Source of the DNA: Paragordius varius
Lineage: Eukaryota > Nematomorpha
NCBI GenBank assembly: GCA_964247055.1
Contig: OZ176050.1
Coordinates: 7,874,001-7,938,000, forward strand
Length of the DNA: 64,000 nucleotides
Direction of reading: 5' to 3'
Positions 14,101 through 30,800 of this stretch are shown piece by piece (within the stretch, counting starts at the first letter, position 1; each line of letters opens with the position of its first letter). The translations under genes and the position numbers were made by a program. The notes below the pieces were generated by a model. It did not search any database. It saw nothing but the letters and a program-made list of their open reading frames with translations, and was not told the origin of the DNA.

Positions 14101-14254
14101 TTAACAGGTTCTTCCTTTTTTCGTTTTTTCCCTTGCCTTCCTGGAAGTGTACGACCTCGATAACCTCTACGTGCATACCTGTTAAATTAATAATTTAAGA
14201 AAATAATTACCTTTTAATAATAAGATTATAGGATGAAAAGCATGCGTTCCACAT
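8128..14254 (-). CDS. MRPL1: Mitochondrial large-ribosomal-subunit protein uL1m (MRPL1)
   Basis: Structural protein of the L1 stalk of the mitochondrial ribosome, acting in the matrix. Six exons: 14211-14254, 14071-14178, 13038-13260, 12055-12199, 8720-9103 and 8128-8273 (1050 coding bases, 349 residues; the human protein is about 325). All splice phases close. The first 40 residues are rich in Arg, Lys and Tyr, as in a mitochondrial presequence. DDVYLMEKFPPKIY matches the metazoan MRPL1 start of the mature region; then come GAVIAGGKDLVKRI (about 167-183), PEMYGEVTNL (199-208) and GKGMMPHPSKG (213-223). The 51-residue final exon aligns with the usual C-terminus. Introns are 32, 810, 838, 2951 and 446 bases. 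The longest holds a CACTA-type element and ends in an (AAT)n run that supplies the acceptor. A minus-strand AATAAA lies at 8094-8099. Family assignment is firm; individual splice sites are predictions. Confidence 0.93.
8630..8705. repeat. Degraded fragment of the GGAACC-rich repeat
   Basis: Lies in the last intron of MRPL1 just beyond the donor at 8719. It resembles the GGTTCC-rich ends of the element at 16248-16929. Reading through it gives a spurious C-terminal extension of the preceding exon that ends at a stop at 8616. Confidence 0.45.
9280..10140. repeat. Two-copy direct repeat inside an MRPL1 intron
   Basis: Blocks of roughly 350 bases at about 9282-9655 and 9790-10135 share nearly all of their sequence, with a period of about 510. 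Common anchors are TTTGTGATCTG, AACATTAATGAATG or AATCATTAATGAATG, and ACAATAGCTTCGCC. Both copies keep a minus-strand frame containing KGEAIVGAFIN. The product is not recognised. The pair may belong to the same insertion as the Helitron-like end at 10268-10318. Confidence 0.6.
10268..10318 (+). mobile_element. Candidate Helitron 3' terminus
   Basis: Two adjacent perfect hairpins, GAAGTCC-GAA-GGACTTC (10268-10284) and GCTGC-GTA-GCAGC (10290-10302), are followed 12 bases later by CTAG (10315-10318) and then T. A short GC-rich hairpin 10-12 bases before CTRR, inserted before T, is the known shape of Helitron 3' ends. The 5' TC end was not identified and no Rep/helicase is present, so this would be a non-autonomous copy. 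Confidence 0.4.
10461..11883 (-). mobile_element. CACTA-type non-autonomous DNA transposon, copy 1
   Basis: It begins CACTAGACAACAAATTTT and ends in a decayed inverse copy. Both flanks carry TTA (10458-10460, 11884-11886). It aligns along its length, in opposite orientation, with the copy at 36816-37923. The extra length comes from a secondary insertion at about 10588-10945. The CACTA terminus and 3-base duplication fit the EnSpm/CACTA superfamily. No transposase is present. It sits in the fourth intron of MRPL1. Confidence 0.75.
10590..10945 (+). mobile_element. LINE fragment: C-terminal end of a reverse transcriptase, inside the CACTA copy
   Basis: This segment is absent from the sister CACTA copy, so it is a nested insertion. 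From 10678 the plus strand reads RIRAKRLRWAGHIHRRSPDN, which matches the LRW-GH-R block near the C-terminus of non-LTR reverse transcriptases. After one or more frame changes it continues as DNLALLDIKLEDVECRTSWK, matching the following W-D, D-W, DR-W block. It is truncated and frameshifted. I cannot assign the LINE clade. Confidence 0.65.
13590..13865. mobile_element. hAT-type MITE in second intron of MRPL1
   Basis: The 5' end reads CAAGCGTGTCGAACTCGCGG and the 3' end TTGTCTTGGACAACTCTG, related to the copies at 50661 and 58637. GC-rich patches flank an AT-rich centre. The target duplication is not recognisable. Confidence 0.5.
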
Positions 14255-14752
14255 CTGATCTTTTGAATGCGCCCAGAGATAAACAATATTCGAAAAAAAT
14301 TACAGGTATATTTTATATAATGTTATTAGGAGCAAAATGATTTTTTAATACAACTTATCTTGAAAAAAAGAGAATATAAAATTAAAAAGAAGTTGAACAA
14401 ATTAAATAAAAATGGTAAAATGTTAGAAAAACCTACTGATCGGATTGCAAAAACCGATAGTTTATGTGATCTTTTAAAGATTTTTGACTCTGATCACTTA
14501 AAACAGTACATTATTTATAAATATAGGGATAAATTTACTCAAACTAATTTAGAGCCAAAGATGGAAATAATTGACGGACCAATTAAACCTAAGCAACATG
14601 AAATAGAAATATTACCAAAAGTTACTAAAAATCCCATAGAATATAGCATATCAGATGAGGAATTCGAAAATCCGATAATCTCCATATCATCTTCGCTTAG
14701 CCTAAGTAATGTTTCAGGATCCCTTTCATCTGGGGAAATAATATTTGATTGA
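14233..14752 (+). CDS. Small unrecognised protein, head to head with MRPL1
   Basis: The sure part is the open frame with ATG at 14420 and stop at 14750-14752. It is followed by AATAAA at 14872-14877. The frame is open upstream to about 14360 and can be joined to a short first exon (14233-14305, beginning MKSMRSTSDLL) through a CAG/GTATAT donor and an acceptor ending at 14372. That gives 150 residues. The product starts with a very Lys-rich stretch (KIKKKLNKLNKNGK), has a middle part DSLCDLLKIFDSDHLKQYII and ends in a Ser-rich acidic tail (SISSSLSLSNVSGSLSSGE). No known domain, signal peptide or membrane segment is seen. The proposed first exon overlaps the antisense of the MRPL1 start exon by 22 bases, which is suspicious, so the start may instead be 14420. 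Confidence 0.45.
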
Positions 14753-15705
14753 ATAATGTCTATTCTAAATATTTTATATAATTATTTATATGTTTAAATA
14801 TTATGTGGCAAATGATATAAATTATAAAACATTATTTATATTCAATTTAATTTATAACATGTAAATGATGCAATAAATCAAACCTTTTCAGCTATAATTC
14901 CATATATTTCTTTTTTGATGCAAGCCTTTTTGATTTATACTATTTTTAAAAAGTTAATTCCACTATTGTGTGCTTTTACAAAATATTTTTGTGTATAAAC
15001 CAATATTACAGTTTTTTAAATTCCAAAAGCATTTTAGGTATATTTTTTAATTTCCAATTTCCCGTAACATTTTTTGGGTTAATATTACAATAAAAATATT
15101 TTAATTGCATCTCTATTTACCCAAATACTTTTTCCATACAACTATATATGATAATAGCTGTCCAATTTTTTGATTGATTAAGTCAAAAAAACGGAAAAAG
15201 CCGTACTAGAAGTGGTTAGGATAATTTTTAGAGAAAGATATAAATAACACATAAATTTTGACTTAAATGGGTAAAATTAACCGAAAACGGTTTAAAAACA
15301 ATATGAATAAAGACAGTGCACTATTAGATATTAAAACTTTGAACAGTCATATATTATCATTTGGCGCTTCAAAGACTTAATATTATTAGATTATATAAAT
15401 TATACTTAGTCACGTATAATATTACAAAATTTTTATTTTATTGTTAAATTTAATTTTCACAACGTCTTTAATCTGTATCTTTTTTTTCGTTCGAGTCACC
15501 ACACTTATACTTAATGATGTGGACAAAAACAATCTGAAATTAGAGTACAATGCAAACAACGCTTTCAATTAATACATATATTTTCATCAAAGATAATAAG
15601 GATTTATTTTATACAAAATTTAAATATGCCACATTTTTGGCATTAAATATAAATATCCAATTAAAAATAAAATATTATCCATTTTAGTATACTCAAAATT
15701 AATAC
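14753..15705. other. Intergenic, nothing recognised
   Basis: AT-rich spacer between the small gene and the protease gene. Apart from the AATAAA at 14872, no repeat, RNA or coding signal could be identified. Confidence 0.6.
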
Positions 15706-21616
<5,911 letters not shown>

Positions 21617-21903
21617 AACGTCATTGAATCCACACATACTGCTCAATTTTTAGTTCTCTATTTCAATTTATTTGCGATACAATTTGACGGAAAAAACAAT
21701 GTTAATAAATATACCTTTAAATATGCCTAGTTTGATAGAGTAAAAAAATTTGATTTACACGTAAAGCTGTCAATAAAGATCTATTAATTAAATTTGCTGA
21801 AAGTTTCTTATGTACTCAAAATAGCGCAGCAATGTATTTTATATATTATTTGGGTGGTAAATTGCGAATAATGACAATATCAGGTATTAAGATTCATATT
21901 TTA

Positions 21904-22112
21904 CAGTATGGACATTTATGCTGGCTTATTCACATTATTGTTGGCCACTCTACAACACAGTAAGATATGGGTAAAAACAACAAAATGGTGAAATTAAAAA
22001 TTTTTTTCCTTTTATTTATTTATATATGGAGCAAATTTGTTTTATAATACACGCTACTTTATACGAAATGGCCAAAAATAATGTGAAAATACCAGCATAA
22101 ATTTGCATACTG
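21904..22112. mobile_element. TA-flanked foldback MITE (CAGTATG type)
   Basis: The left end CAGTATGGACATTTATGCTG is mirrored at the right by CAGCATAAATTTGCATACTG; TA flanks both sides. The inner arms continue with TTCACATTATT and GGCCA. It lies downstream of the protease gene. The first seven bases match the element at 41125-41280. Confidence 0.7.
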
Positions 22113-23030
22113 TAAACTATAAATCATATTTTTTGTATTATAAATATGGTTAACACTCCATTATTTGGGGTAATTTTATATTCCAGAGCGAGTTGAAATT
22201 CGAATATTTTAAAAAGTGTATAAGGTATTAAGCCGAAAAATATGCTTGCTTTAGCTTTCGCATAATGCAAAAAAATTAAAAAAAATGTAAAATTGTAAAA
22301 AATCATCATCTCAAATTTTTATGCCGCTATATTTTTATTATAAATTTTTTTAAATCGCTATTGTAACAGGCAAATAATTGTATATTATGGTTAGAAAATT
22401 TAAAAAGCTTCTAGGCTACATTTTACCAGAAATATCTTGTTATATTTTGATTTTAATATCAGCTGTTCGTTTCAATCGTGTTATAGAGCTGTCCTAACTT
22501 TAGAAGTCACAATGTAAAAAATATTTTATCTAATACATGAGAACAGTGTTTAATAATTAAATTTTAACTAAAGCTATCAAAACTGTAGTTTATTTACATA
22601 ATTGAGCTCTGGGATATATATCCACCTATAAATAAACGAGGAAAAAAATGATAAAATTGAATCACCAGACTATTTTAATTGATATTATTAAACTAATGAA
22701 AGAGACGGTCCAATTTGAATTTATGCTTTTATTCTATAATCATTTAATAAAAATTTAGTTTTAAATACCTCGCAATTTTTATTTTAAAACACTTTTGAAA
22801 AATATCGTTTCTTTAACGTTTTTTAAAATTTATAACATTGATTTCAATTTTGACTTTCAAGCTTATCCATAAACAATATATATCAATTTTTTTTAATCTT
22901 TTTTTATTTCCGAACAATGTTGTACAGTGCAAATTTTTGCCATGGTTTTAATATAATCCACATTATTTAAATCGAAGGCCTGAAATGAATGTGTTGTATC
23001 CAAGTGTTTAAAATCGTAAATAGGTTTTAG
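22100..23030. repeat. R1 modules: A and D inverted (22100-22620), B direct (22690-23030)
   Basis: The inverse of the A module (TTTGAGATGATGA with an upstream GCGGC, and GCATATTTTTCGGC) and of the D module (GGACAGCTCTATAACACGAT) is followed by a direct B module (GCCATGGTTT, TGAATGTGTTGTATCCAAGT). It pairs in inverse orientation with 24890-25330, so both copies surround POLR1H. Confidence 0.65.
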
Positions 23031-23645
23031 CCAAAAAGCATAAAGTGCGTAATTATTTTTCGCTAGAAATGCTATTTTTTTAGGCTTTATAAGCTAAACT
23101 GACTATCATTCTTTGAAAATTAATATATATCGGCGAATGTAGAACACGATCATTGAGAAGGTCACTATATTAAAAAGTAAAAATCTTTTACCAAACTTAC
23201 TTACCCAAGTGGGATTATAGTCCAACACTGATATCTATCTTATAGAAAAAATCTTAGAACTTTATTTAAATTTTATATAAAAATACTCTATAAATCTTAA
23301 AAATAGTAACGTTTATTTTATATTTGTTATGAATTTTCTTAATTAATATTCATTAATTTGATTGCGACGGTCAGAAGATTTCTGGGGTATTTTGAATTTT
23401 ATTTTAAAGTTTTGAGTTAGAATTTTTATAATGTCCAATAAAATATTTAAACTTAAACTAACCTTAATAGTGTTTTGGGGGTTTAATTAGAGAAATTATA
23501 TATGTCAATTAAAATAAGTTGAAATTTACTTATATAATAATTCGTAATTTGGTATGTAAAATATCAGTACACTGGTCAAAAAATTCTATAAAACAATTTT
23601 AAATTGCAAATAATAGGAATATACATTAAAACAATAGGGTAGATC

Positions 23646-24056
23646 CTATGAGTTTTCAGACTCTTGGAATCTATATATAAGGTTTTATTTAACTTGCACT
23701 TTGGGCATGTATAAAAAACAGTTTGTCCTTCGTCTATTGATCTTAATTGTTGCGTAGTGTAGGCCATTTTATCATTATTACATTTAATGCAAGTTCTATC
23801 AACCTAATATAAATTACATGAGATATACCAATGGACCTATTGAAACATCTTTGTTTTTAATAGGTTTTTTAATGGAGGAAGTATTGAAAACAATTTCATA
23901 GCGATTTTCAACATGATTTTCTAATATTAAATTTCACAAACCTTTTAATTGATATTTATATGGACAGTTCCAACATTTAATAATATTAGTGTTAATTGGC
24001 AATGGTAAAATAGACTCACAATGCGGGCAAAAATTTTTTGAATCGTCGGACTCCAT
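23646..24056 (-). CDS. POLR1H: RNA polymerase I subunit RPA12 (A12.2)
   Basis: Small zinc-ribbon subunit of nucleolar RNA polymerase I that supports cleavage of backtracked rRNA transcripts. Four exons: 23942-24056, 23829-23920, 23694-23803 and 23646-23670; 113 residues (human 126). The three introns are only 21, 25 and 23 bases, all GT-AG, and every phase closes. The N-terminal zinc ribbon has CPHC (10-13) and CWNC (28-31). The C-terminal ribbon has CIKC (74-77) and CPKC (102-105). The catalytic-type acidic pair lies in RSIDEGQTVFYTC (Asp93, Glu94), matching the human RSADEGQTVFYTC. The end KFQESENS parallels human KFQEKEDS and is only reached if the last 23-base intron is removed. It sits alone between R1 repeats. 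Identification is very secure. Confidence 0.96.
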
Positions 24057-24239
24057 AAAAAGACCCAGATGTGAAATTTGCGCAAATTTATGCAGAGCAA
24101 ATTTTTAATTCTGGCATCAACTTATTGTTCAATTAACTAAAATTTACTTCCAATTTCCATGTTTTCTCTAACACTTTGATTTAATTTGGGGAATCTAATC
24201 AACCTAGACTAAATTAAAGTAAATTTTAAATCTACTGAA

Positions 24240-25330
24240 GGAAACGTTCCTAATTTAAATTTATGCTTCTATCCCAATAAAAATTATATAAATAACCTAA
24301 AATATCTTAATAAATTATTTTGAAAAAAATGCCAAACTACTTGGACGCCATTTATTTTGTAAAAAAATTTCAAAATATCGTGTTCATTTATTTTTTAAGG
24401 TATAATTGAAGCTTATTTTTTATTTAAATCTAACATTAAAACAAGTTAAAAAAAGTTGTTTTTTGTATTATTTTTTAATTTAGCCAATGACACATGTCGC
24501 GTTGACTAAATTTTTACCTTTGGGTTTTACCTTAAAATAAGTAATATCAAGTTTTTTGAAAAATGTTTTTTTATATATTCCGGTTTATTAATGTTTTATA
24601 AATGCAAAATTTTGCCATGGTTTCCATTCCTCCAATAATTTTTAGAGTATTTAATTTTAAACAGCCCTAGGGTATTTAACTACCCCAATTTGAATCGAAG
24701 GACTAAAATGAATGTGTTGTATCCAAAAATTAAATTAAACTGTCATCTCATATATAAAGATATTTTGAAAGCAATTACATATTTGTTTATCCCTGAATAA
24801 CTAACAAGAAAAGGGTGCAATACCGGAAATAATATTCCTATATAATTTTTTGTTAATTTTTAACAGATGGTCACCTTTTTATTTTTTGTCCGCGATAACA
24901 TATTGGGGCAGTATGTACCCCAGAGTTTAATCTTGTAAATAAATTACTGCTTTGAAAGATATTTTAGTTAAAATTTAAATTATCAAACGTAGTTCTACTG
25001 AGAAAATATAAAAGTATGTATTTTTTGAGTTTTCTAACCAGAGTCTAATATTAGGACAGCTCCAAAAAACGATTGAAGCGTAAAATTAAAACATACATTT
25101 AACCATAATATACATTTGATGGATATTTATTAGCCATTAAAAATATTTATCAAAAAAATATAGCGGGAAAAAAGTTTGAGATGAGAATTTTTTAAATTTA
25201 ACATTTTTATATTTTTGTATAATCTAATGCGCCTAATACGCTAAAGAAAGCATATTTTTAAATTCGGTTTACTTCAAACATTTGTAAAATATTCGAATTT
25301 CACATCGTTCTGGAACATAAAACTACGCCA
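24240..25330. repeat. R1 modules: B/core (24240-24740), D (24890-25075), A (25090-25330), direct
   Basis: It contains the B signature GCCATGGTTTCC and ACTACCCCAATTTGAATCGA, the D signature TAGGACAGCTCC, and the A signature AAAAAGTTTGAGATGAGAAT with GCTAAAGAAAGCATATTTTT. It is inverted relative to 22100-22620 across POLR1H. Confidence 0.65.
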
Positions 25331-26519
25331 AAAGCGAAGGGCTGTTAAGTAGATATTTGAGAAATATAAAATTTATTTTAAAAAATATATTGAAACAGGA
25401 AACATCACAGATACCTCGTGGCTGCTTTCATAATTTTTGGTTTTTTGAGCCCATTTTTGGATCATTATCTTTCAAATAGTCGTAAAATTTTAATTAAAAT
25501 CCAATTTTTTATTTTTAACATTCAAAGCAATTTTTGCTTACGGAAAAAACGTGTTGGATATACATGAATTAGGCTAATAAACTTTTAAATCATAATATTT
25601 AAGTGACGAGATCTTCCAAAAAGTGTTTCATGCCCCAACATGCTTTAAGATACCTTGATGACACGCCTTCAACACAATTCTAAGGTATTTTAACAACATA
25701 TGCATTAGTAAATTTATTATAATATAGAATATATAAAAAACAATCTCGGTATTAACTAACTCATTTTAGCTTCAAAATACTTTAGTAGAACCCTACTAAT
25801 TTAAATTTTTTACCACAATGTTTTTTGTTTTAGCTTTGACCAAAAATAATTTGATTTGTGTTCTAAATTTTAGATTTGATATAGAGCAATTACAACAAAA
25901 ATGGAAATAACTTTGATGACTTATAAGCCCCATATTCAAGCAGTATTCCTGAACGTGAAACCCGTATATTGTGCTCTGCGTAATATTCATTAAGTAATTA
26001 ACATTATATATTTTTGCTGTTTGACATTTTTTATTTGCTTGGTGATTACAATTAATATGGGTGGATTTATATCTTTCGAAAACCCATGATGTTGTATATA
26101 ATTTCATTTCATAATTATACTAATCGAGGTTAAAGATTTTCTAATTTATGTGATATTAGAATAATAAAAGCCCCAACCTTGCACAAGATTATAGTGACCT
26201 TTTCATGGTAAATGCTGGTTAAAAATATAAACATAGGCCAAAACAAATTTCAATACTGTCAACTCAATAATTTAATACACTATTAAATCTCATATGTTTT
26301 TCTAATAATATTTAATGCATTTATATTATCATTATAATCCGATCTAGATTATTCATAATAGTTTTGTTTGTTTTTTATGATATTCTTTTTCGTCTGGGGA
26401 TGTTTATCTATTCTGGTAGTAAATTTAACTTTTTCAAATCAAAATAACTGATGAGTTTGCGGTCAAAATAAAAACTGATGATTAGGGATCGAGTTTCGGG
26501 GTATTGATATATATATATA

Positions 26520-26556
<37 letters not shown>

Positions 26557-26882
26557 AAAACGAAATCACAGTACCCATATGTAACACTCTATAACAGCTA
26601 ACAATAGAGCCCATCAATGTGCTTTTAATATAAACTGCAGCATCTATGAACTAAATGAGTCCTACATTCACGTCATAATTGTTTGTAATTAAGTTTACCA
26701 AAACTCACTCAATAGTTTTGGGTCCTTATAATAAGCCAAAACAATCAGAGTGTATTTATCATTTTAATCATCAATAAATTTCAAAAGGGTCATGATACGA
26801 TTGCGCTATATATTTTTCCACAATCAGGATAATATTGGGGGGATGAGGTCTACCATATTTTTTTACGTTTTTCTAATTTCTT

Positions 26883-26970
26883 GACCAGCCTGAAACGTAT
26901 TAAACCCTAAAACTTTTAAATTTGTGGACCAGCTTGAAACGTATTAAACCCTAAAACTTTTAAATTTGTT
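26883..26970. repeat. 44-base tandem duplication
   Basis: Two units beginning GACCAGC(C/T)TGAAACGTA follow one another and differ at only two positions, indicating a recent local duplication. Confidence 0.85.
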
Positions 26971-27062
26971 ACACAAATCGATGCCGCTTTAGATATTTTT
27001 CACCTAGTTATTAGATTATATGTTTATATTATTTTACATCATATTTATATGCCGTTTAACGG

Positions 27063-27355
27063 CACAGGTTCCCAACCTTTTTTCGTTCACACTAAAATAA
27101 AAATTCTTGAGCCCCCCTCTCAAAATCCAAAATAAAAATGTAAAATATATTATAATATTATAAAAATCTAAATCAATGAGATCCTAATATCTGCATTTTT
27201 TTGAAATTTTTCCCATATCGGTGACAAATGTTGATTCGCACCTTAAATTCAATATGTTTCTAGTTTCTTTTTAAAATAAATTCTCCAAATTTTTCGCGCC
27301 CTCCTCCTCCTCCCCCCCCCCCCTAGATTTTTCAATGTCTCCCTGAGAACCACTG
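27063..27355. mobile_element. hAT-type MITE
   Basis: Ends are CACAGGTTCCCAACCTTTTT and, at the right, CTCCCTGAGAACCACTG, inverse of CAGTGGTTCTCAGG, a common hAT terminus. Flanks GTTTAACGG and GTCTAACGG match at 8 of 9 bases. A pyrimidine tract rich in C lies near the right end (about 27299-27323). Confidence 0.65.
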
Positions 27356-27845
27356 GTCTAACGGAATGTAAAAACACATCATTTGGAAAAAAATAGATAC
27401 TATACCTAAATGACAATTGTTTTTTAAATTATAATATTCATTAATTTAAAATCAAAACTTAGTTTTAATAATTTTCGGTAACTATTATCGTTGCTAACCA
27501 ATAAATATAGATTTTATATTGATGGGATTCTTTAAAAAAAATACTCTTAACGAAGATATAACAGATTAATAAAGCAAAATCTGATATATTTTGAATTTCA
27601 TTTATTAATAATTTTTTATACCTTATAATAAATACTATCACAATCTCCAAATTACTTGACACACATCATGAAAAGTAATTGTTATATTATTAAAAAATCT
27701 ATTCATTATAAAAACTAGAAAATCAATAGCCCACACTTTAATAGATATTTAGTGATGGTTTTTTTTTCTTTTTTTAACTATATATTAATTATCACTTAAA
27801 AACCATATTTTTTATAATCCTGATGAAATTTAATTAAATTATCAA

Positions 27846-30800
27846 ATGAATCAACAACTTATGGCGTATTTTATGACTTTTTGGTTTTTTGGAGGACTGA
27901 TATATCCCCACCGTTTTGTAATGAGTTGCAACAATTTTTTATGCTCCAATAATCGGTGTATCGATAAAAAATTTGTTTGTGATGGAATTGATTCATGTGG
28001 CGACAATTCTGACGAAATGTCTTGTTATGGTAAAGTACTAATGTTTTTATTTTTAAATAATGTATAGAAAAAATAATTTTTCACTATATGCTTAAATAAT
28101 AGTAATTCGTAGTAGAAAGTTTTTCAAGTATGTAAGTCCAGAATATTTGTAGTTTTTATTTTAATGGTAATGGTTAATAATTTGAAATATAATTGGCCCA
28201 TTTATTTTTAATGACAAACCTTTAATAACTGAAAAAAACATTTTTTGAATTTATTATGATTCAAACATTCATTATAATAAAAGCATTTATAAAGGATTTC
28301 TACTTCAAATATTTTACCACTCTGGCATCTTTTAACTCTTTTTCAAGAGCCCAATTTCAATCTACAGAAAACGAATTAAACATTTATATTTTATAGTTTG
28401 TAATCAAACGATTGCAGTCACACAAGAATGGCAGGTGTTACAGAGCCCGTTTATGAAGCTAGGAAAATCGATTACATGCAGCTATACATTGAGAATAGAT
28501 TATACATCTTTACACGCTAACAAAATTAATGATCAACTAATTATTGATACTGATAATGATGATAATCAAAACAAAATTCACAAAGCGTTAGAAGAAAAAC
28601 CAATAAAATCTAATTCCCAAATGTATAATATAACAGTCATGTGGCTACCACAAAAGGAACTCATAAAAGCTATGTATGGACAAAGATATAAAATAAAATT
28701 AGTTGTGAAAGAGTTTGATTTTGGTGTTTATAAAGCAGAAAATGATTGTAATCAAGCATATCTCCAAATTATAGATGGCCCGTTGTATGCCCTCAACGTT
28801 AAAAAAATCAAAATAAATTATAAGAAGCGTTTCAAGATGGTGAATAATTTAATTAAATCGTTTAGGGTTAGGGTATTTAACAAAACTTTAACACCCAATC
28901 AAACTACACTATCAACTCTAATCAATGATTGTAAGATCGCCCTTCAAACTTTACCGACGTTATCAAACCCATATAATACTACATCACAAAAAGACCACCT
29001 GTTAAAGATGAGTTCATGTGATGAGCTTTCACACAATAAAGAAATTGAAACTTATTATTATTTAATAACGAAATATAAAGCACTTATACGATCAGCCGAA
29101 AAAAGTGCCTTATTAGATGCGACGAGTAAACCAAACACAAATGATGTTGGTCGTTTATGTGGTCAAATAAAATCAATGCACATATTTTCAGATGATAATG
29201 ATGTGGACGTGGACTATATGTCCAATTACAATGCAATGCCAAAAGATAAAAATTATGCTAAAAATATCATTTTTATATCCCAGGGATCATGGGTAAAACT
29301 CAATCTGGTAACACAGAATTATTATGCGCACCATCGATATTTTAGGATCCATTATAAAATTATGGACATATTTAAATTTTTGAATAATAATAAAAATAAC
29401 ACTACTCCAAAACATTATAGAGAGCTGCCAACAAAACATACAAAATTATTATTGGATTTTTTAGAAAAACTACCTCTACCAAATAAATATTCGCATATCG
29501 TTTTACGAAATTCTTTATTTAACCCATATAATGAATTTTCCATCCACGGGACGTATTGCGACAAAATTCTGATAAATTGCGAATGGCCTTATTGTAAATT
29601 AAATTCTCCAGGGTATCCCGGTACCATTCTACCTTCAATCAAATGTAATTGGTTAATAATTAACACGGATGGACATAGTCAAGTAAATTAAAATCACCCC
29701 TTTTTATTGAATACATTTTTTCTAATATCCAAGTACTTTTATTATAGAATCAAAATTGAAAATACTCCCGTTTCAACAAATATTTGATTTTTTCATTGAA
29801 TGGCTAAAAACAGAAAATTTTCACGATGTGAAATGATTAAACTTTTGTCGTTATAAAAATTCTATTATTATTAAAATAGATAAAGATTAGACAACACGGA
29901 AAGCAATTCAATCTTGGTAGCCGTATGTGTGAGGATGGTTTGGAATGTTTAAAAAAACATTACGTTCAAGATCGTGATACTGATGATACCTGTACAGAAA
30001 CTATCAATTTCTATGATTCTTATCAAGCTGATGATTCCAAGCTTATAGGATCATTTTGCGGGTATGGTGGCCAATCTTATCAACACAGAATGGTGTACAA
30101 CAAAAAAACGTTTTGGCGAAAATTCCCTAAAATTAAATCTAGCAGTAATATGCTGTACATTGAATACGTTAATGATAAAACAGCTTCGGCTCTTACATCA
30201 AATCGCTTTACCTTTATAATTTCGAGCAAAAAATATGATGATCTAAATCCTCCAAAACTTAGTATAAATCAAATCACGTATGGAAATAAATTTAACAAAA
30301 AATTAGCATATATAAAGCCAAGTTGTAATTTTACCATTAAAAGTTATTGGGGAAATAGTGTTTACCCTCGTAATCGCACTTTCCAAATTATTTACGGTAT
30401 AAAAATGGATAATATAACATTTGACAAAAATGTGATTCCATTTCCTAGACTAAGCCAAGAATCTACAAACTTAAACACAAAATTTTTTGACAATAAAGAG
30501 GGATACATTTCAAACCTTGAGCATTGGTATCCAGCAAACACCACATGTTACATAAAATTTAATGGTTTGGCCCACGAAAGGATTTGGATCTACTTTTCAA
30601 AATTTTCATATGCCTCAGATTTCAATTTAAGTCGGCCCATACAAGATTTATCAGGAAATGCTAATCCTTCCGATGTCAGGCTTACAATTTATGATTCAGA
30701 TTCCGTTATAAATGAAAAAATTATATCGGTATATGACAGATTAAATAGACCGAAAATGTGTGCACGTGAAACGAAATTAGTCAATCAAAAATTATATTTA

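Larger units (their letters stand above)
25331..27845. other. Intergenic, AT-rich, simple repeats and one MITE
   Basis: No convincing gene. Contents are a TA microsatellite (about 26507-26553), a 44-base tandem duplication (26883-26970) and a hAT-type element (27063-27355). One minus-strand open frame (25796-26107) was considered and rejected. Confidence 0.55.

Noticed and set aside
25796-26107. 103-residue minus-strand open frame with several Cys and His
   Set aside because: No spacing typical of a zinc finger, no relatives recognised, and no exon neighbours found. Open frames of this length can arise by chance.
26507-26553. Long TA run read as a Tyr/Ile repeat protein
   Set aside because: Simple microsatellite; the translated repeat is an artefact.
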